64,000 bases of DNA, taken from DASQEH01 sp963765725. GTDB taxonomy: Bacteria > Actinomycetota > Actinomycetes > Propionibacteriales > Nocardioidaceae. Below are positions 33,764 through 41,578 of this stretch, one piece after another. The position numbers were made by a program, and so were the translations under genes. The DNA is taken from NCBI GenBank assembly GCA_963765725.1, contig CAVXXI010000001.1:682001-746000 (forward strand). Direction: 5' to 3'. Position 1 is the stretch's first letter; every line of letters begins with the position of its first letter. The notes beneath the pieces are model-generated. The model made no database searches, was not told the origin of the DNA, and saw only the letters and a program-made list of their open reading frames with translations.

Positions 33764-36064
33764 TCAAAACGCCGACCTGCCCTTCACCCAGTAGTCGATC
33801 GCTGCGTTGACGTCACTGTTCGGGGCCTGCAGCTCTCCCGCGCAGCGAAGGTGAGGCGAGTCCCAGTACACGCGTGCGTCGTGTGACCCGATGTGGGTGT
33901 ACGCGGTCTGGATACCGTCGACGACACCGCTTCGTCCCGCGGGCGGGGAGGTGACGGGCCGGCGTGAGTTCGGCTCCGCCTTGCTCAGGAACGTCGCCCG
34001 GGCGGCCTCCAGGGCTGACGGGCTCTCGGTGCACAAGAACACGGCGATGAACTGAGGCGACGCGGTCCTCGTGCACTGCACGACCTCCGTGCGATGTTGC
34101 ACGCTTGTCGCGAGCGGCGCCTCCGTCGATGTCGGAACCTTGCACTCATCGATGCTGAAGAGGTTCTTCGCGAACCCGAACAGCGCGACCGACTTGAACG
34201 GAGCAGGTGCCGAGTCGCCTCGGTTGACCAGCACGGTGACGAGCGTCGCCACCAGGAGCACGGCAAGGCCCGCTGCGGCGATGATCGCGTACGGCCTGCG
34301 GGATGACGTCTCCACGTCGCCGGCCGTCGGGAGGTCGGGCGGCCCGCCGCCTGAAGCGGAGGCTTCGCCGGGAACGGCGACGGCGTCCTCCGGCGGGTCA
34401 GAGCGGAGTCGGGTACTGCCGACGGCTGCGGGCTTGTCCCGTACGGTCTCGGCTGCGGCCGGCGTACGCACCGCTTCACGCGCCCGGGCTGCGAGCCCCT
34501 CGGGATCGGCCGCGCCGGGATCGACCCGGTCGAGCTCTTCGGCGACCGCGACCGCAGCCTCCCAGTCCTCGGCGGCCGCGTGCTGCCGGAGCTCGTCGGT
34601 CAGTCCATCCACTCGGAGGCGATGCGCGCACTGGTCGCGTCGGCGCCGCGCGTCGGGGTGGTCGGGCAACAGCCTCAGCGTCTCGTCGAACCCCGCGATC
34701 GCCGCCCTCCAGTCGCCGCGGTCCTCGGCGCGGCGGCTGGCGTCGTACGACTCGGCGGCGCGTTGGCGAGCCGCGGCCTCGTCGCGACGGGCGACGGCGT
34801 CCTGGTAGTCGGGTACGAGGCTGAGCAGGCTGTCGAAGAGGGCAACGGCGTCGCGGTACCGTTCGCGGCGGAAGTATGACATGGCCTGCTGGTACAGCGC
34901 CCGAGCCGCCGCATGGCTGGCGGCCTGTTCGGGAGTCGGGTCCGCGTCGTCGTTCGAAGACCCGGTCACGGGTACCACCGTGAACAAGGGAGCGTCGTCG
35001 CCGCGCAGGTAGAGAGCCGGGGTGACCCACTCGAGGGTGTCCTCGCTCGTCCCGCGGATGCCGATCCGCCCGATCCGGACGGCGTCCGCGACGCTGTGGT
35101 TGTGCGCGATGGCCTGGTAGAACCCCGCCGCGAACGCCTTCGCCGCCGGGTCGCTCACGGCGAACTGCATGGCCACCGACGCCGAGACCCCGGCGCGGAC
35201 CAGGGACGCCGCGGTGCTGGAGAACAGGTCGTCGGCTGCTGCCTGGGCCCCAGCGCACGAGTTCAGGACGACGAGCTGCGGCGGGGGCACCTGCGTTGTG
35301 AGCAGCTGGCTGAACCGGTCGGCCCCGACCAAGTCGCTGCGCCCGTCGGCACCCTCGAGCGCCAGCACCCCCTCCTGCCGGGCGGAGTCGAATCCGCCGT
35401 GACCGACGAAATGCAGCACGTGCCACGAGCCGGACACCAGCTCGGACTGGAGGTCGGCCCAGGAGCCGCCGTCGACCCAGCGCAGCTCGACCAGCCGGCC
35501 CAGCTCGTCCAGCGCATCGCGGAGCCTGCTCTTCTCACCGGCGACGTCGAGGCGCTGCTGGTCGCTGGGTGCCGCGACGAGACCCAGCACCCTCAGCGGG
35601 GGCTGCACATGGAGCGGCCGGCTCGGCGCCGACACGGACACATGACGAACGAGCGGGTCGCGTTGGCACAGGTACGCCCCGGCCTCCGAGTCGTACAGCA
35701 TCTCCCAGGGCAGGGCAGCAAGCTCGGGGACGTGGGTGCGCAGCACGACGCGCAGCGGCAGCCCCTGCTGCTGCGTCAGGGCGACGCTGGCCTTGTAGGC
35801 GCCGTACACCTTGCCGTTGAACAGGCTCTGGAAGAGCAGCTCGCCGACCTTCCGTACCGGTCCCTCCACCTCGCTGAGGGCACGGCGAGACGTCACCGCC
35901 GAGGCCAGCACGGTCGACTGCAGCTGCGCGCGCTGACCCAGTACCGCGCTCGGGTCGAGCAGCAGCTGCCCGCTCTCCTCTCCCGCGGGGGAGCGGGCCG
36001 CCACCACGAACGCGCCGTGCCCGTCGATGCCGAGCTCCAGCTCCAGCTCCAGTACCTCTGCCAC
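33764..36064 (-). CDS. CHAT-domain (caspase-like) protease with TPR-like region and a transmembrane anchor
   Basis: 766 residues from GTG 36064, chosen because GGAGGGG lies 5 nt upstream; the frame extends to ATG 36109. Residues 1-90 are a beta-rich N-terminal region. The CHAT domain spans about 90-360, with catalytic His222 (LHFVGHGGFDSARQEG) and Cys270 (VVLNSCAGAQAA). TPR-like helices (about 380-520, repeating the FDSLLSLVPDY and FDETLRLLPDHPDA pattern) follow. A low-complexity linker leads to a single membrane helix at 591-613 and about 150 residues outside the membrane with four Cys. Divergent from a TCAD1-like gene. CHAT proteases act in programmed death and defence systems; this one's target is unknown. 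Confidence 0.85.
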   Translation of the reverse strand: MAEVLELELELGIDGHGAFVVAARSPAGEESGQLLLDPSAVLGQRAQLQSTVLASAVTSRRALSEVEGPVRKVGELLFQSLFNGKVYGAYKASVALTQQQGLPLRVVLRTHVPELAALPWEMLYDSEAGAYLCQRDPLVRHVSVSAPSRPLHVQPPLRVLGLVAAPSDQQRLDVAGEKSRLRDALDELGRLVELRWVDGGSWADLQSELVSGSWHVLHFVGHGGFDSARQEGVLALEGADGRSDLVGADRFSQLLTTQVPPPQLVVLNSCAGAQAAADDLFSSTAASLVRAGVSASVAMQFAVSDPAAKAFAAGFYQAIAHNHSVADAVRIGRIGIRGTSEDTLEWVTPALYLRGDDAPLFTVVPVTGSSNDDADPTPEQAASHAAARALYQQAMSYFRRERYRDAVALFDSLLSLVPDYQDAVARRDEAAARQRAAESYDASRRAEDRGDWRAAIAGFDETLRLLPDHPDARRRRDQCAHRLRVDGLTDELRQHAAAEDWEAAVAVAEELDRVDPGAADPEGLAARAREAVRTPAAAETVRDKPAAVGSTRLRSDPPEDAVAVPGEASASGGGPPDLPTAGDVETSSRRPYAIIAAAGLAVLLVATLVTVLVNRGDSAPAPFKSVALFGFAKNLFSIDECKVPTSTEAPLATSVQHRTEVVQCTRTASPQFIAVFLCTESPSALEAARATFLSKAEPNSRRPVTSPPAGRSGVVDGIQTAYTHIGSHDARVYWDSPHLRCAGELQAPNSDVNAAIDYWVKGRSAF

Positions 36065-36197
36065 GCGGACCCCTCCACGCGATGTGTCCGACCGCTGACG
36101 GCCGGTCATCTCAGAGCCCTACTATGGCAGCCGGTCACAGTCCGCGGCTAGGGCCGCGGCGCGGCGCCGTCAGCGGCGGGAGGAGGAGGAGACGACG

Positions 36198-36539
36198 ATG
36201 CAGATCGTGGAGTTCACCAGCTCGGACGGGTCGACGGTACGGGTGAGGGTGCAGCCCACGGCTCCCGACGACCTCGTCACGCGTGGTCTTGGAAGCTCGG
36301 GGTTGGTGGGGAAGGCCGAGCGCACGTTCGAGGCGGCGTTGCAGCCCATCCGTACGGTTGCCGAAGGAGTCGTCGCCGAGCTGAGCTCGATGGCCCGCCA
36401 TCCCGATGAGGTCTCCGTCGAGTTCGGGCTCGAGTTCACGGCGGACACGAGTGCCATCCTCGCCTCCGCTGCGGCCACGGCCAACGTGGCCGTACACCTC
36501 ACCTGGAAGGCCCCCTCCGGTGCGGACCCGGTAGCCTGA
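36198..36539 (+). CDS. CU044_2847 / TCAD1-like small protein (candidate CHAT partner)
   Basis: 113 residues from ATG 36198, with a GGAGGAGGAG stretch (36178-36189) upstream. MQIVEFTSSDGSTVRVRV starts with a beta-strand pair; then LGSSGLVGKAERTFEAALQP and IRTVAEGVVAELSSM helices, followed by HPDEVSVEFGLEFTADTSAI. This order of a short beta pair, a central helix and a final FGLEF-x-A strand is what I recall for the trypsin-co-occurring domain 1 family, found with trypsin-like or CHAT effectors in predicted conflict systems. Divergent from the CHAT gene with a 133-bp gap. Identification is from memory. Confidence 0.7.
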   Translation: MQIVEFTSSDGSTVRVRVQPTAPDDLVTRGLGSSGLVGKAERTFEAALQPIRTVAEGVVAELSSMARHPDEVSVEFGLEFTADTSAILASAAATANVAVHLTWKAPSGADPVA

Positions 36540-36574
36540 CCGTCCCGCACCCGCCACCCGGGAGGCACCCACCC

Positions 36575-36670
36575 ATGTTCTTCTTCTTCAGCAACCGGCT
36601 GGGGTGCTTCGGGTCCCTATTTCTGTCGCTCGTCGTCACCGTCGTGCTGATCCTGCTTCTCAGGCGCTAG
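36575..36670 (+). CDS. 31-residue single-pass membrane peptide
   Basis: ATG 36575 to TAG 36668-36670, with GGGAGG 9 nt upstream. The sequence starts MFFFFSNRLGCFGSLFLSLV and ends LLLRR: one membrane segment with a short basic cytoplasmic tail. It lies 35 bp after the TCAD1-like gene and 6 bp before the APP1-type gene, all on the plus strand, so it may be part of an operon with them. Similar NRLGC-containing micropeptides occur widely in actinobacteria. Confidence 0.65.
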   Translation: MFFFFSNRLGCFGSLFLSLVVTVVLILLLRR

Positions 36671-36676
36671 CGACCG

Positions 36677-37771
36677 ATGAGAGCGACCTTGCTGCGCTGG
36701 GTGTACCGGCTCGAAGAGCAGCTGGACCGCCAGGTCAGCGCTTTGGTCCGCCACCGGCTCGGGTGGCGGCCCACCGTGGTCCCTTACATCAGCTATGGAA
36801 CCTCCTCGTCCGTCCATGTCCGGGGTCGCGTACTCCTGAGCCGACCTCACGCCCCACGCCGGCCACGGCGTTCGCTGCTGCCGGGCCTCGGGCACTTCCT
36901 GAGCGTCGAGCTCGCGGGGGAGCAGGTCCGGGTCGAAGTCGCCGGCTGGGTCCACGACACGGTCGCGGGCACGGATGGGTACGTCGAGGCGACGTTCGAG
37001 ACCCCGGCGCTGCAGCCGGGCTGGCATGTGATCACGTTCGTCGTCACCGCTCAGCCCGACGCGCCGGTCAAGGGCCGGCTGCTGGTCGTGGACCCCGCCG
37101 CCCGGCTCGGGGTCGTGAGCGACATCGACGACACAATCCTCCATACCGGCCTGACCCGTCTGGTCGATGCCGTCCGCACCACTTTGCTGATCCCCGAGCA
37201 CGCACGGAAGGAGATCGCGGGGGCCTCACACCTTTACCGCGCCTTCTGCGCGGGGACCGCCGGACCGACGCAGCTCTTCTACGTGTCCACCGGGGCGTGG
37301 AACCTGCACCCCATGGTCGAGCGCTTCCTGGCCCGGCACGGCTTCCCAGAGGGACCGGTACTGATGACGGACTGGGGCCCCAGCAGCGGCTGGTTCTTCC
37401 GCGAGTCGAGCCTGTCGTACAAGGCACGCGTCATCGAGGCGCTCGTCCAGGAGCACCCGGGCCTGACCTGGGTCCTGATCGGCGACAGCGGACAAGACGA
37501 CCCCGAGGCGTACGCGGCCGTGGCGCAGGCCCACCCCGACCGCCTCCGTGCCATCTACATCCGCGACGTGGCGCCGGCGTCGAACGCTCGCGGGGAGCGC
37601 GTGCGCCGGCTCGCCGCCGAGCTCGCGGTTGTGGGGGTTCCGATGCTCATGGTCCCGGACATCGCCGCCGCTGCTGCCGACGCTCACGCGCGGGGCCTCA
37701 TCGACGACCGGGCCGTTGAGGTCGTGAGTCGAGCGGTCCACACCGGCGCCGCCGCACCGTCCCGTCCCTGA
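36677..37771 (+). CDS. APP1-type phosphatase (DUF2183, phosphatidate phosphatase catalytic domain)
   Basis: 364 residues from ATG 36677. Residues 1-140 are an N-terminal beta-rich region with YISYGTSSSVHVRGRVL; the catalytic HAD-like domain follows with VVSDIDDTILHTGL, Asp149-Ile-Asp151-Asp152-Thr153 being the nucleophile and acid pair, then FYVSTGAWNLHPMVERFL and WVLIGDSGQDDPEAY. The pattern matches the App1 family, which dephosphorylates phosphatidate in yeast and has unknown substrates in bacteria. It starts 6 bp after the membrane micropeptide. No membrane segment is evident. Confidence 0.85.
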   Translation: MRATLLRWVYRLEEQLDRQVSALVRHRLGWRPTVVPYISYGTSSSVHVRGRVLLSRPHAPRRPRRSLLPGLGHFLSVELAGEQVRVEVAGWVHDTVAGTDGYVEATFETPALQPGWHVITFVVTAQPDAPVKGRLLVVDPAARLGVVSDIDDTILHTGLTRLVDAVRTTLLIPEHARKEIAGASHLYRAFCAGTAGPTQLFYVSTGAWNLHPMVERFLARHGFPEGPVLMTDWGPSSGWFFRESSLSYKARVIEALVQEHPGLTWVLIGDSGQDDPEAYAAVAQAHPDRLRAIYIRDVAPASNARGERVRRLAAELAVVGVPMLMVPDIAAAAADAHARGLIDDRAVEVVSRAVHTGAAAPSRP

Positions 37772-37778
37772 TTCCCCG

Positions 37779-37840
37779 CGACACGTCACCTACGGCCCTG
37801 ATCTGCCGGCGTGTCGCTCGTCCACTGACGTCTCGGCGGA
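37779..37840. repeat. Dispersed hairpin-type repeat (copy 1)
   Basis: An imperfect inverted element of about 62 bp: GCGACACGTCACC on the left, CTGACGTCTCGGCGG on the right, and ACGGCC and CGGCGTGTCG in the loop. The same element, better preserved, is at 62970-63029. It sits between the convergent APP1-type and TauE genes. Confidence 0.6.
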
Positions 37841-37864
37841 CGCACCCACACCCGAGGCCGACGC

Positions 37865-38584
37865 TCACAGGAACGCGGTGACGATGGCCGCCAGCCCCGT
37901 TGCCGCCAGCAGTATGAGCACAGCGACCCGGAACGCGTCCGGGCTCAGGCGGCGCCGGGCCGCGATGCCGACCCAGGCGCCCACCGCCAGACCGGGAAGC
38001 GTGGCCAATGTGGCGAGGAAGAGCCAGAAGGGAAATCTCCCCGTGACGACGTACCCGAGGATCGCGACGCCATCGAGGACGCTGAAGATCGTGCTCGTCG
38101 TCGCGCGGAAGACCCTCGGCGACACGTTGCGAGCATGCAGAACCGTCACGATCGGCGGGCCGCTCGTCCCGGTCGAGGTGGTGAGGAAGCCGGTGAGCAG
38201 GCCGGCCGTCAGGTCCACGATCGGCGAGGACCGCCTGAAGCTCAAGCCACGAGCCAGGAACACCACGGCGGTCACGATGATCACGCCGATCAGGACCTTC
38301 AGCACCTCCGGACTGCTTCGCGCGTACACCCAGCCGCCCACGGGCAGGCCGACGAACGCGGCCACCGTGATGCGTCCGACGACCCCGCGGTCGATCTCCC
38401 GGCGACCTTCGACCGCCTGGTACAGGGCACCGACCAGGCCGATCTGCAAAGCGATCAGGACCGCGAGGTGAGGGTCGACGAACACGATGAGCAGCGGTAC
38501 GCAGACCAGCGCGAAGCCGAAGCCCGTGGCGAGCTGCACGGCCGCGGCGAACGCCACCACCACTGCGACCAGCGCGAGCGCCAC
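37865..38584 (-). CDS. TauE/SafE-family membrane protein (anion exporter/permease)
   Basis: 239 residues from GTG 38584. Eight or so membrane segments; the family pattern is visible: AVQLATGFGFALVCVPLLIV near the N-terminus and VDLTAGLLTGFLTTSTGTSG followed by PPIV midway. These are the paired TauE/SafE repeats. Members move sulfonates, sulfite or related anions. No sulfonate gene is adjacent, so the substrate cannot be assigned. The start codon is a GTG with little ribosome binding site. Confidence 0.85.
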   Translation of the reverse strand: MALALVAVVVAFAAAVQLATGFGFALVCVPLLIVFVDPHLAVLIALQIGLVGALYQAVEGRREIDRGVVGRITVAAFVGLPVGGWVYARSSPEVLKVLIGVIIVTAVVFLARGLSFRRSSPIVDLTAGLLTGFLTTSTGTSGPPIVTVLHARNVSPRVFRATTSTIFSVLDGVAILGYVVTGRFPFWLFLATLATLPGLAVGAWVGIAARRRLSPDAFRVAVLILLAATGLAAIVTAFL

Positions 38585-38677
38585 GGTGGGGTCAAGCTGG
38601 TCGCTCAGGGTGGACAGCTTCAGCCTCTTTCGTTCTGGGCAGGGACGTGTCGCTCCGAGGTCGCCGCCATGGCGACG

Positions 38678-39373
38678 TCAGGTCGTTGCGTTCGCGTCCT
38701 TCGGGTAACCGACGAACCTGATGCCACCAGCTCGGATGAGTCCGGCGTCGATGGCCGTCTGCTCGTCCGCCTCCGTCGTCTCGTCGAGGTCTGGGAAGAA
38801 GTACGGCGCGCGGGTCGACGAGTGGCAGCGGTACCGAGCGTTCAGCTCGTCCAGGATCAGCTGGCCGGTGTGCAGCCCCTCGCGAGCCGCCCAGCTGGGC
38901 CAGTACTGCGGCCACGGCTGTCCCGATGCTGTCCACTCGTCCCGGATGGTCCGCAACCAGCTGTGATGCGCCAGCTCCGCGTCGACCTCAGCAAGCCGGC
39001 TGAAGCACCACTGCGACGTCGGCTCGTCGAACCGCTCCCAGTCCCACTCGACGACGATGAGACTCCCGTCCGGGGTGAGGCAGCCTTTCACCTTGTCGAG
39101 AACCTCCGCAACGTCCGCGACGTGATGCAGAGACGTACAGGCCACCACGGCGTCTGCCTTTCGCGTCGCGTCGTACCGCTCGAACTCGATCCGGTGGTAG
39201 TCAGCCCCGTCCGGCGCCTCGGGGTCTACGCCGACCACGTCGTATCCCGCCTCGAGCAGTTGAGGGACGAAGCCGCCGTCCGGTCCGCACCCGATCTCGA
39301 TGACTGTCGCCGGAGCATCCGGGAGGTGGCCCCGTACGAAGGCCCACGTCGAGGCGAGCCAGCTCCCGTGCAT
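38678..39373 (-). CDS. Class I SAM-dependent methyltransferase
   Basis: 231 residues from ATG 39373; GTG 39379 with a TAGAGT hexamer 7 nt upstream is an alternative, leaderless start. Motif I: VIEIGCGPDGGFVPQLLEAG; then VVGVDPEAPDGADYHR, ACTSLHHVADVAEVLDKVKG and GCLTPDGSLIVVEWDW. These are the usual four steps of a Rossmann methyltransferase. The C-terminal half (from about 125) is less typical and has a Trp-rich stretch (QPWPQYWPSWAAREG). Substrate unknown. Confidence 0.85.
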   Translation of the reverse strand: MHGSWLASTWAFVRGHLPDAPATVIEIGCGPDGGFVPQLLEAGYDVVGVDPEAPDGADYHRIEFERYDATRKADAVVACTSLHHVADVAEVLDKVKGCLTPDGSLIVVEWDWERFDEPTSQWCFSRLAEVDAELAHHSWLRTIRDEWTASGQPWPQYWPSWAAREGLHTGQLILDELNARYRCHSSTRAPYFFPDLDETTEADEQTAIDAGLIRAGGIRFVGYPKDANATT

Positions 39374-39544
39374 CGTCACGCTCGACACTCTAGAGCTCCC
39401 CAGGATGCCCGAGCGGTTCGGCAGATCGACGGGTCGCTCTTGTCTGCGCGCGCGCAGATCGACCGAGGAGCCCATGACAGGGCCGTCGCGGATCGACCGG
39501 GGGGCCCTTGACAGCTGCGATCGGTTCGTGCAGACTTACCGTTC

Positions 39545-39871
39545 GTGCAGGCTAACCATGACCGCGACATCGCCTGGGGAGCGCTCGGGGACCCCACGCG
39601 GCGGAGCATCGTCGAAGTCCTGGCCGAGCGGCCTTGCGCGGTCGGCGAGCTGGCTAGGCAGCTGCCCGTCAGCAGGCCGGCCGTCTCTCAGCATCTCAAG
39701 GTGCTCAAGGAGGCGGGTCTGGTCACGGACCGGGTGGCGGGTACCCGACGTATCTACCGACTCGACCCGGAGGGCGTGGCCGCGCTGCGCGACCAGCTGG
39801 ACACCTATTGGAACCGGGCGTTGACCGGGTACCGCGACGCCGTGGAGCAGTCGCAGGAGGAGGGTTCATGA
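39545..39871 (+). CDS. ArsR-family helix-turn-helix repressor
   Basis: 108 residues from GTG 39545. IAWGALGDPTRRSIVEVLAE, then VGELARQLPVSRPAVSQHLK (recognition helix) and VTDRVAGTRRIYRLDPEGV form a winged helix. No metal-binding Cys motif is present, so it may respond to a different signal. Its stop overlaps the start of the SRPBCC gene (ATGA at 39868-39871), making an ArsR-SRPBCC pair common in actinobacteria. Confidence 0.92.
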   Translation: MQANHDRDIAWGALGDPTRRSIVEVLAERPCAVGELARQLPVSRPAVSQHLKVLKEAGLVTDRVAGTRRIYRLDPEGVAALRDQLDTYWNRALTGYRDAVEQSQEEGS

Positions 39872-40350
39872 CCACGACAGCGAGTACAACCGTCCGCAGG
39901 GAGATCGTCGTCGAGGCGCCCATCGAGCGGGCGTTCCGCGTCTTCACCGACGGCTTCGGTGACTTCAAGCCGCCGGAGCACAACCTGCTGGAAGTGGCGA
40001 TCGCCGAGACCCGGTTCGAGCCTCGTGTCGGCGGCCACATCTACGATCGTGGGATCGACGGGACGGAGTGCCGGTGGGCGCGCATCCTCGTCTACGAGCC
40101 CCCCGAGCGGGTCGTGTTCAGCTGGGACATCAGCCCGCGGTGGCAGCTGGAGGCGGACCCGGACAACACGAGTGAGGTCGAGGTCCGGTTCGTCGCGGAG
40201 TCTCCCCAGCGCACGCGGGTCGAGCTGGAGCACCGCAACATCGACCGGCACGGTCCCGGGTGGGAGTCGCTCAGCGACGGGATCGCGGGCGGTGACGGCT
40301 GGCCGCTGTACCTGGACCGGTACGCCGCCCTGCTGTGTGTGGGCGATTGA
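39868..40350 (+). CDS. SRPBCC/AHSA1-family ligand-binding protein
   Basis: 160 residues from ATG 39868. Residues 7-30 carry VRREIVVEAPIERAFRVFTD, the classic start; then HIYDRGIDGTECRWARILVYEPPERVVFSW and later RVELEHRNIDRHGPGW. The fold is a hydrophobic cavity that binds or stabilises a lipophilic ligand. Coupled to the upstream ArsR gene, so probably under its control. Confidence 0.92.
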   Translation: MTTTASTTVRREIVVEAPIERAFRVFTDGFGDFKPPEHNLLEVAIAETRFEPRVGGHIYDRGIDGTECRWARILVYEPPERVVFSWDISPRWQLEADPDNTSEVEVRFVAESPQRTRVELEHRNIDRHGPGWESLSDGIAGGDGWPLYLDRYAALLCVGD

Positions 40351-40476
40351 CGGGGGCGAAGTCCGTGCGGGCCGGCGCACGCCTATCCGGCGCGCTCGTT
40401 CCAGGCTAGTCTCCGAAGGCTGAGACGGGGAGACGACCGTCCGACCGCCGCATCAGCGCCGACCAAGGAGTCAGGC

Positions 40477-40761
40477 ATGTATGCACGCGTGGTTGTCTAT
40501 TCTCATGACGAAGACAGGGAAGAGCTCGAGGCACGGGCGCGCGCGGGGGTCATCCCCATCGTCACCGCTTCGCCTGGATACATCTCGTACGGAGTGATGG
40601 TCCAGGACAAGCAGGTCGTCTCGATCAGTCAGTGGGAGTCCGAGGAGCACGCCAAAGCCGCGGACGCCGCGCTGGGTGAGTGGGTCAAGGCCAACACGAC
40701 CATGCAGAGCGAGACGCGATACACCGGAGACTTGTCCTGGCTCGAGCTCGCGGCGCGGTAG
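40477..40761 (+). CDS. Small ABM-like (dimeric alpha-beta barrel) protein
   Basis: 94 residues from ATG 40477 with AAGGAG upstream. MYARVVVYSHDEDREELEAR, then ASPGYISYGVMVQDKQVVSI, then SQWESEEHAKAADAALGEWV follow the strand-helix-strand order of ABM-type domains, with Trp in S-x-W-E-S-E. The substrate is not deducible. It is the last plus-strand gene before the tRNA cluster. Confidence 0.65.
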   Translation: MYARVVVYSHDEDREELEARARAGVIPIVTASPGYISYGVMVQDKQVVSISQWESEEHAKAADAALGEWVKANTTMQSETRYTGDLSWLELAAR

Positions 40762-40868
40762 GCCGCCAGCCGTACCTGACATTCGGCTCCGCTTGCAACC
40801 GACCTAGGGGCGCTGAGCTGCCGTGGCTTCCCGGTCTTCGTCGTCCTCTCGGATGCGCATGACCGTGT

Positions 40869-40997
40869 TCATGATCTGAAGCTCTCGCAGGATGCTTTCT
40901 GGACGCTGAGCATCATGAACGGGAGGACGAGCAAGGCCACGCACAGGACGAGTACGGCGAGTCCCAACAGAAAGACCACGATATTGACCGCTACCAC
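40869..40997 (-). CDS. Candidate small membrane protein
   Basis: 42 residues from GTG 40997 to TGA 40869-40871. About 25 consecutive hydrophobic residues (IVVFLLGLAVLVLCVALLVL), then a short polar tail. There is no clear ribosome binding site. The run of codons with a hydrophobic pattern is unlikely by chance but not compelling. Confidence 0.35.
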   Translation of the reverse strand: MVAVNIVVFLLGLAVLVLCVALLVLPFMMLSVQKASCESFRS

Positions 40998-41168
40998 CGC
41001 GCCAACCCCCGGTTGCACTGCGTGGTGTCTGCATTACAGATAGTCACCGTGCACGCGCGCGACCGGGGAAACCACGGCCGCTCGCGTTCTGCACGTACCC
41101 TGCACGGCTGAGCGGTCGTCTTGGGGCATCGCGGAGATTCTTGGCGCTGTTGTGAGTGGGTTTTTGAG

Positions 41169-41240
41169 TGGGCGATACTGGGATCGAACCAGTGACCTCT
41201 TCCGTGTCAGGGAAGCGCGCTACCGCTGCGCTAATCGCCC
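41169..41240 (-). tRNA. tRNA-Val (anticodon GAC)
   Basis: 72 nt on the minus strand. The acceptor stem GGGCGAT pairs with ATCGCCC; the anticodon arm is CTTCC-CTGACAC-GGAAG, giving anticodon GAC (Val); the T arm is CTGGTTCGATCCCAG. The CCA end is not encoded. Third in transcription order of a Gly-Cys-Val cluster. Confidence 0.95.
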
Positions 41241-41260
41241 TCTGCTGGTCTCGCGTTTCG

Positions 41261-41331
41261 AGGTGGAGAAGGGATTTGAACCCTCGTGGACGGATTTGCA
41301 GTCCGTTGCCTCGCCTCTCGGCCACTCCACC
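41261..41331 (-). tRNA. tRNA-Cys (anticodon GCA)
   Basis: 71 nt on the minus strand. The acceptor stem GGTGGAG pairs with CTCCACC; the anticodon arm is CGGA-CTGCAAA-TCCG, with anticodon GCA (Cys); the discriminator is U as expected for Cys. Second in the Gly-Cys-Val cluster. Cys charging is also the signal that the sulfur-operon leader peptide at 19313-19405 would sense. Confidence 0.95.
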
Positions 41332-41360
41332 GATGGATGGTAAGCCTGCGACCGTCTCCG

Positions 41361-41433
41361 AGCGGACGACGAGGTTCGAACTCGCGACCTCAACCTTGGC
41401 AAGGTTGCGCTCTACCAGCTGAGCTACGTCCGC
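41361..41433 (-). tRNA. tRNA-Gly (anticodon GCC)
   Basis: 73 nt on the minus strand. The acceptor stem GCGGACG pairs with CGTCCGC; the anticodon arm is CAACC-TTGCCAA-GGTTG, giving anticodon GCC (Gly). First gene of the cluster. Confidence 0.95.
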
Positions 41434-41566
41434 ATGCCCGCCGCAGCCTCCCGACTGCGACCTGTGCGAGAGGAAACCTTATCCGATCCGCGCGACGGGA
41501 CCAATTCTGGCCCGGTTCGTGACCACTCGCGCTGTCCGAGGACGCCGCGGCGTGAGGCGACGCGAT

Positions 41567-41572
41567 TAGGGT
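41567..41572 (+). promoter_or_regulatory. Putative -10 element for leaderless aminotransferase gene
   Basis: TAGGGT ends 6 nt before ATG 41579, matching TANNNT at the leaderless distance. There is no Shine-Dalgarno in this interval. Confidence 0.5.
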
Positions 41573-41578
41573 GGAGCG

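Noticed and set aside
36617..37201. A 194-codon minus-strand ORF under the APP1-type gene
   Set aside because: It is antisense to a protein with a complete DIDDT catalytic motif; no independent support.
41169..41433. Integrated mobile element at the tRNA cluster
   Set aside because: No integrase, no duplicated tRNA end and no phage-type genes beside it; the two tRNA-Val genes have different anticodons and both look functional.
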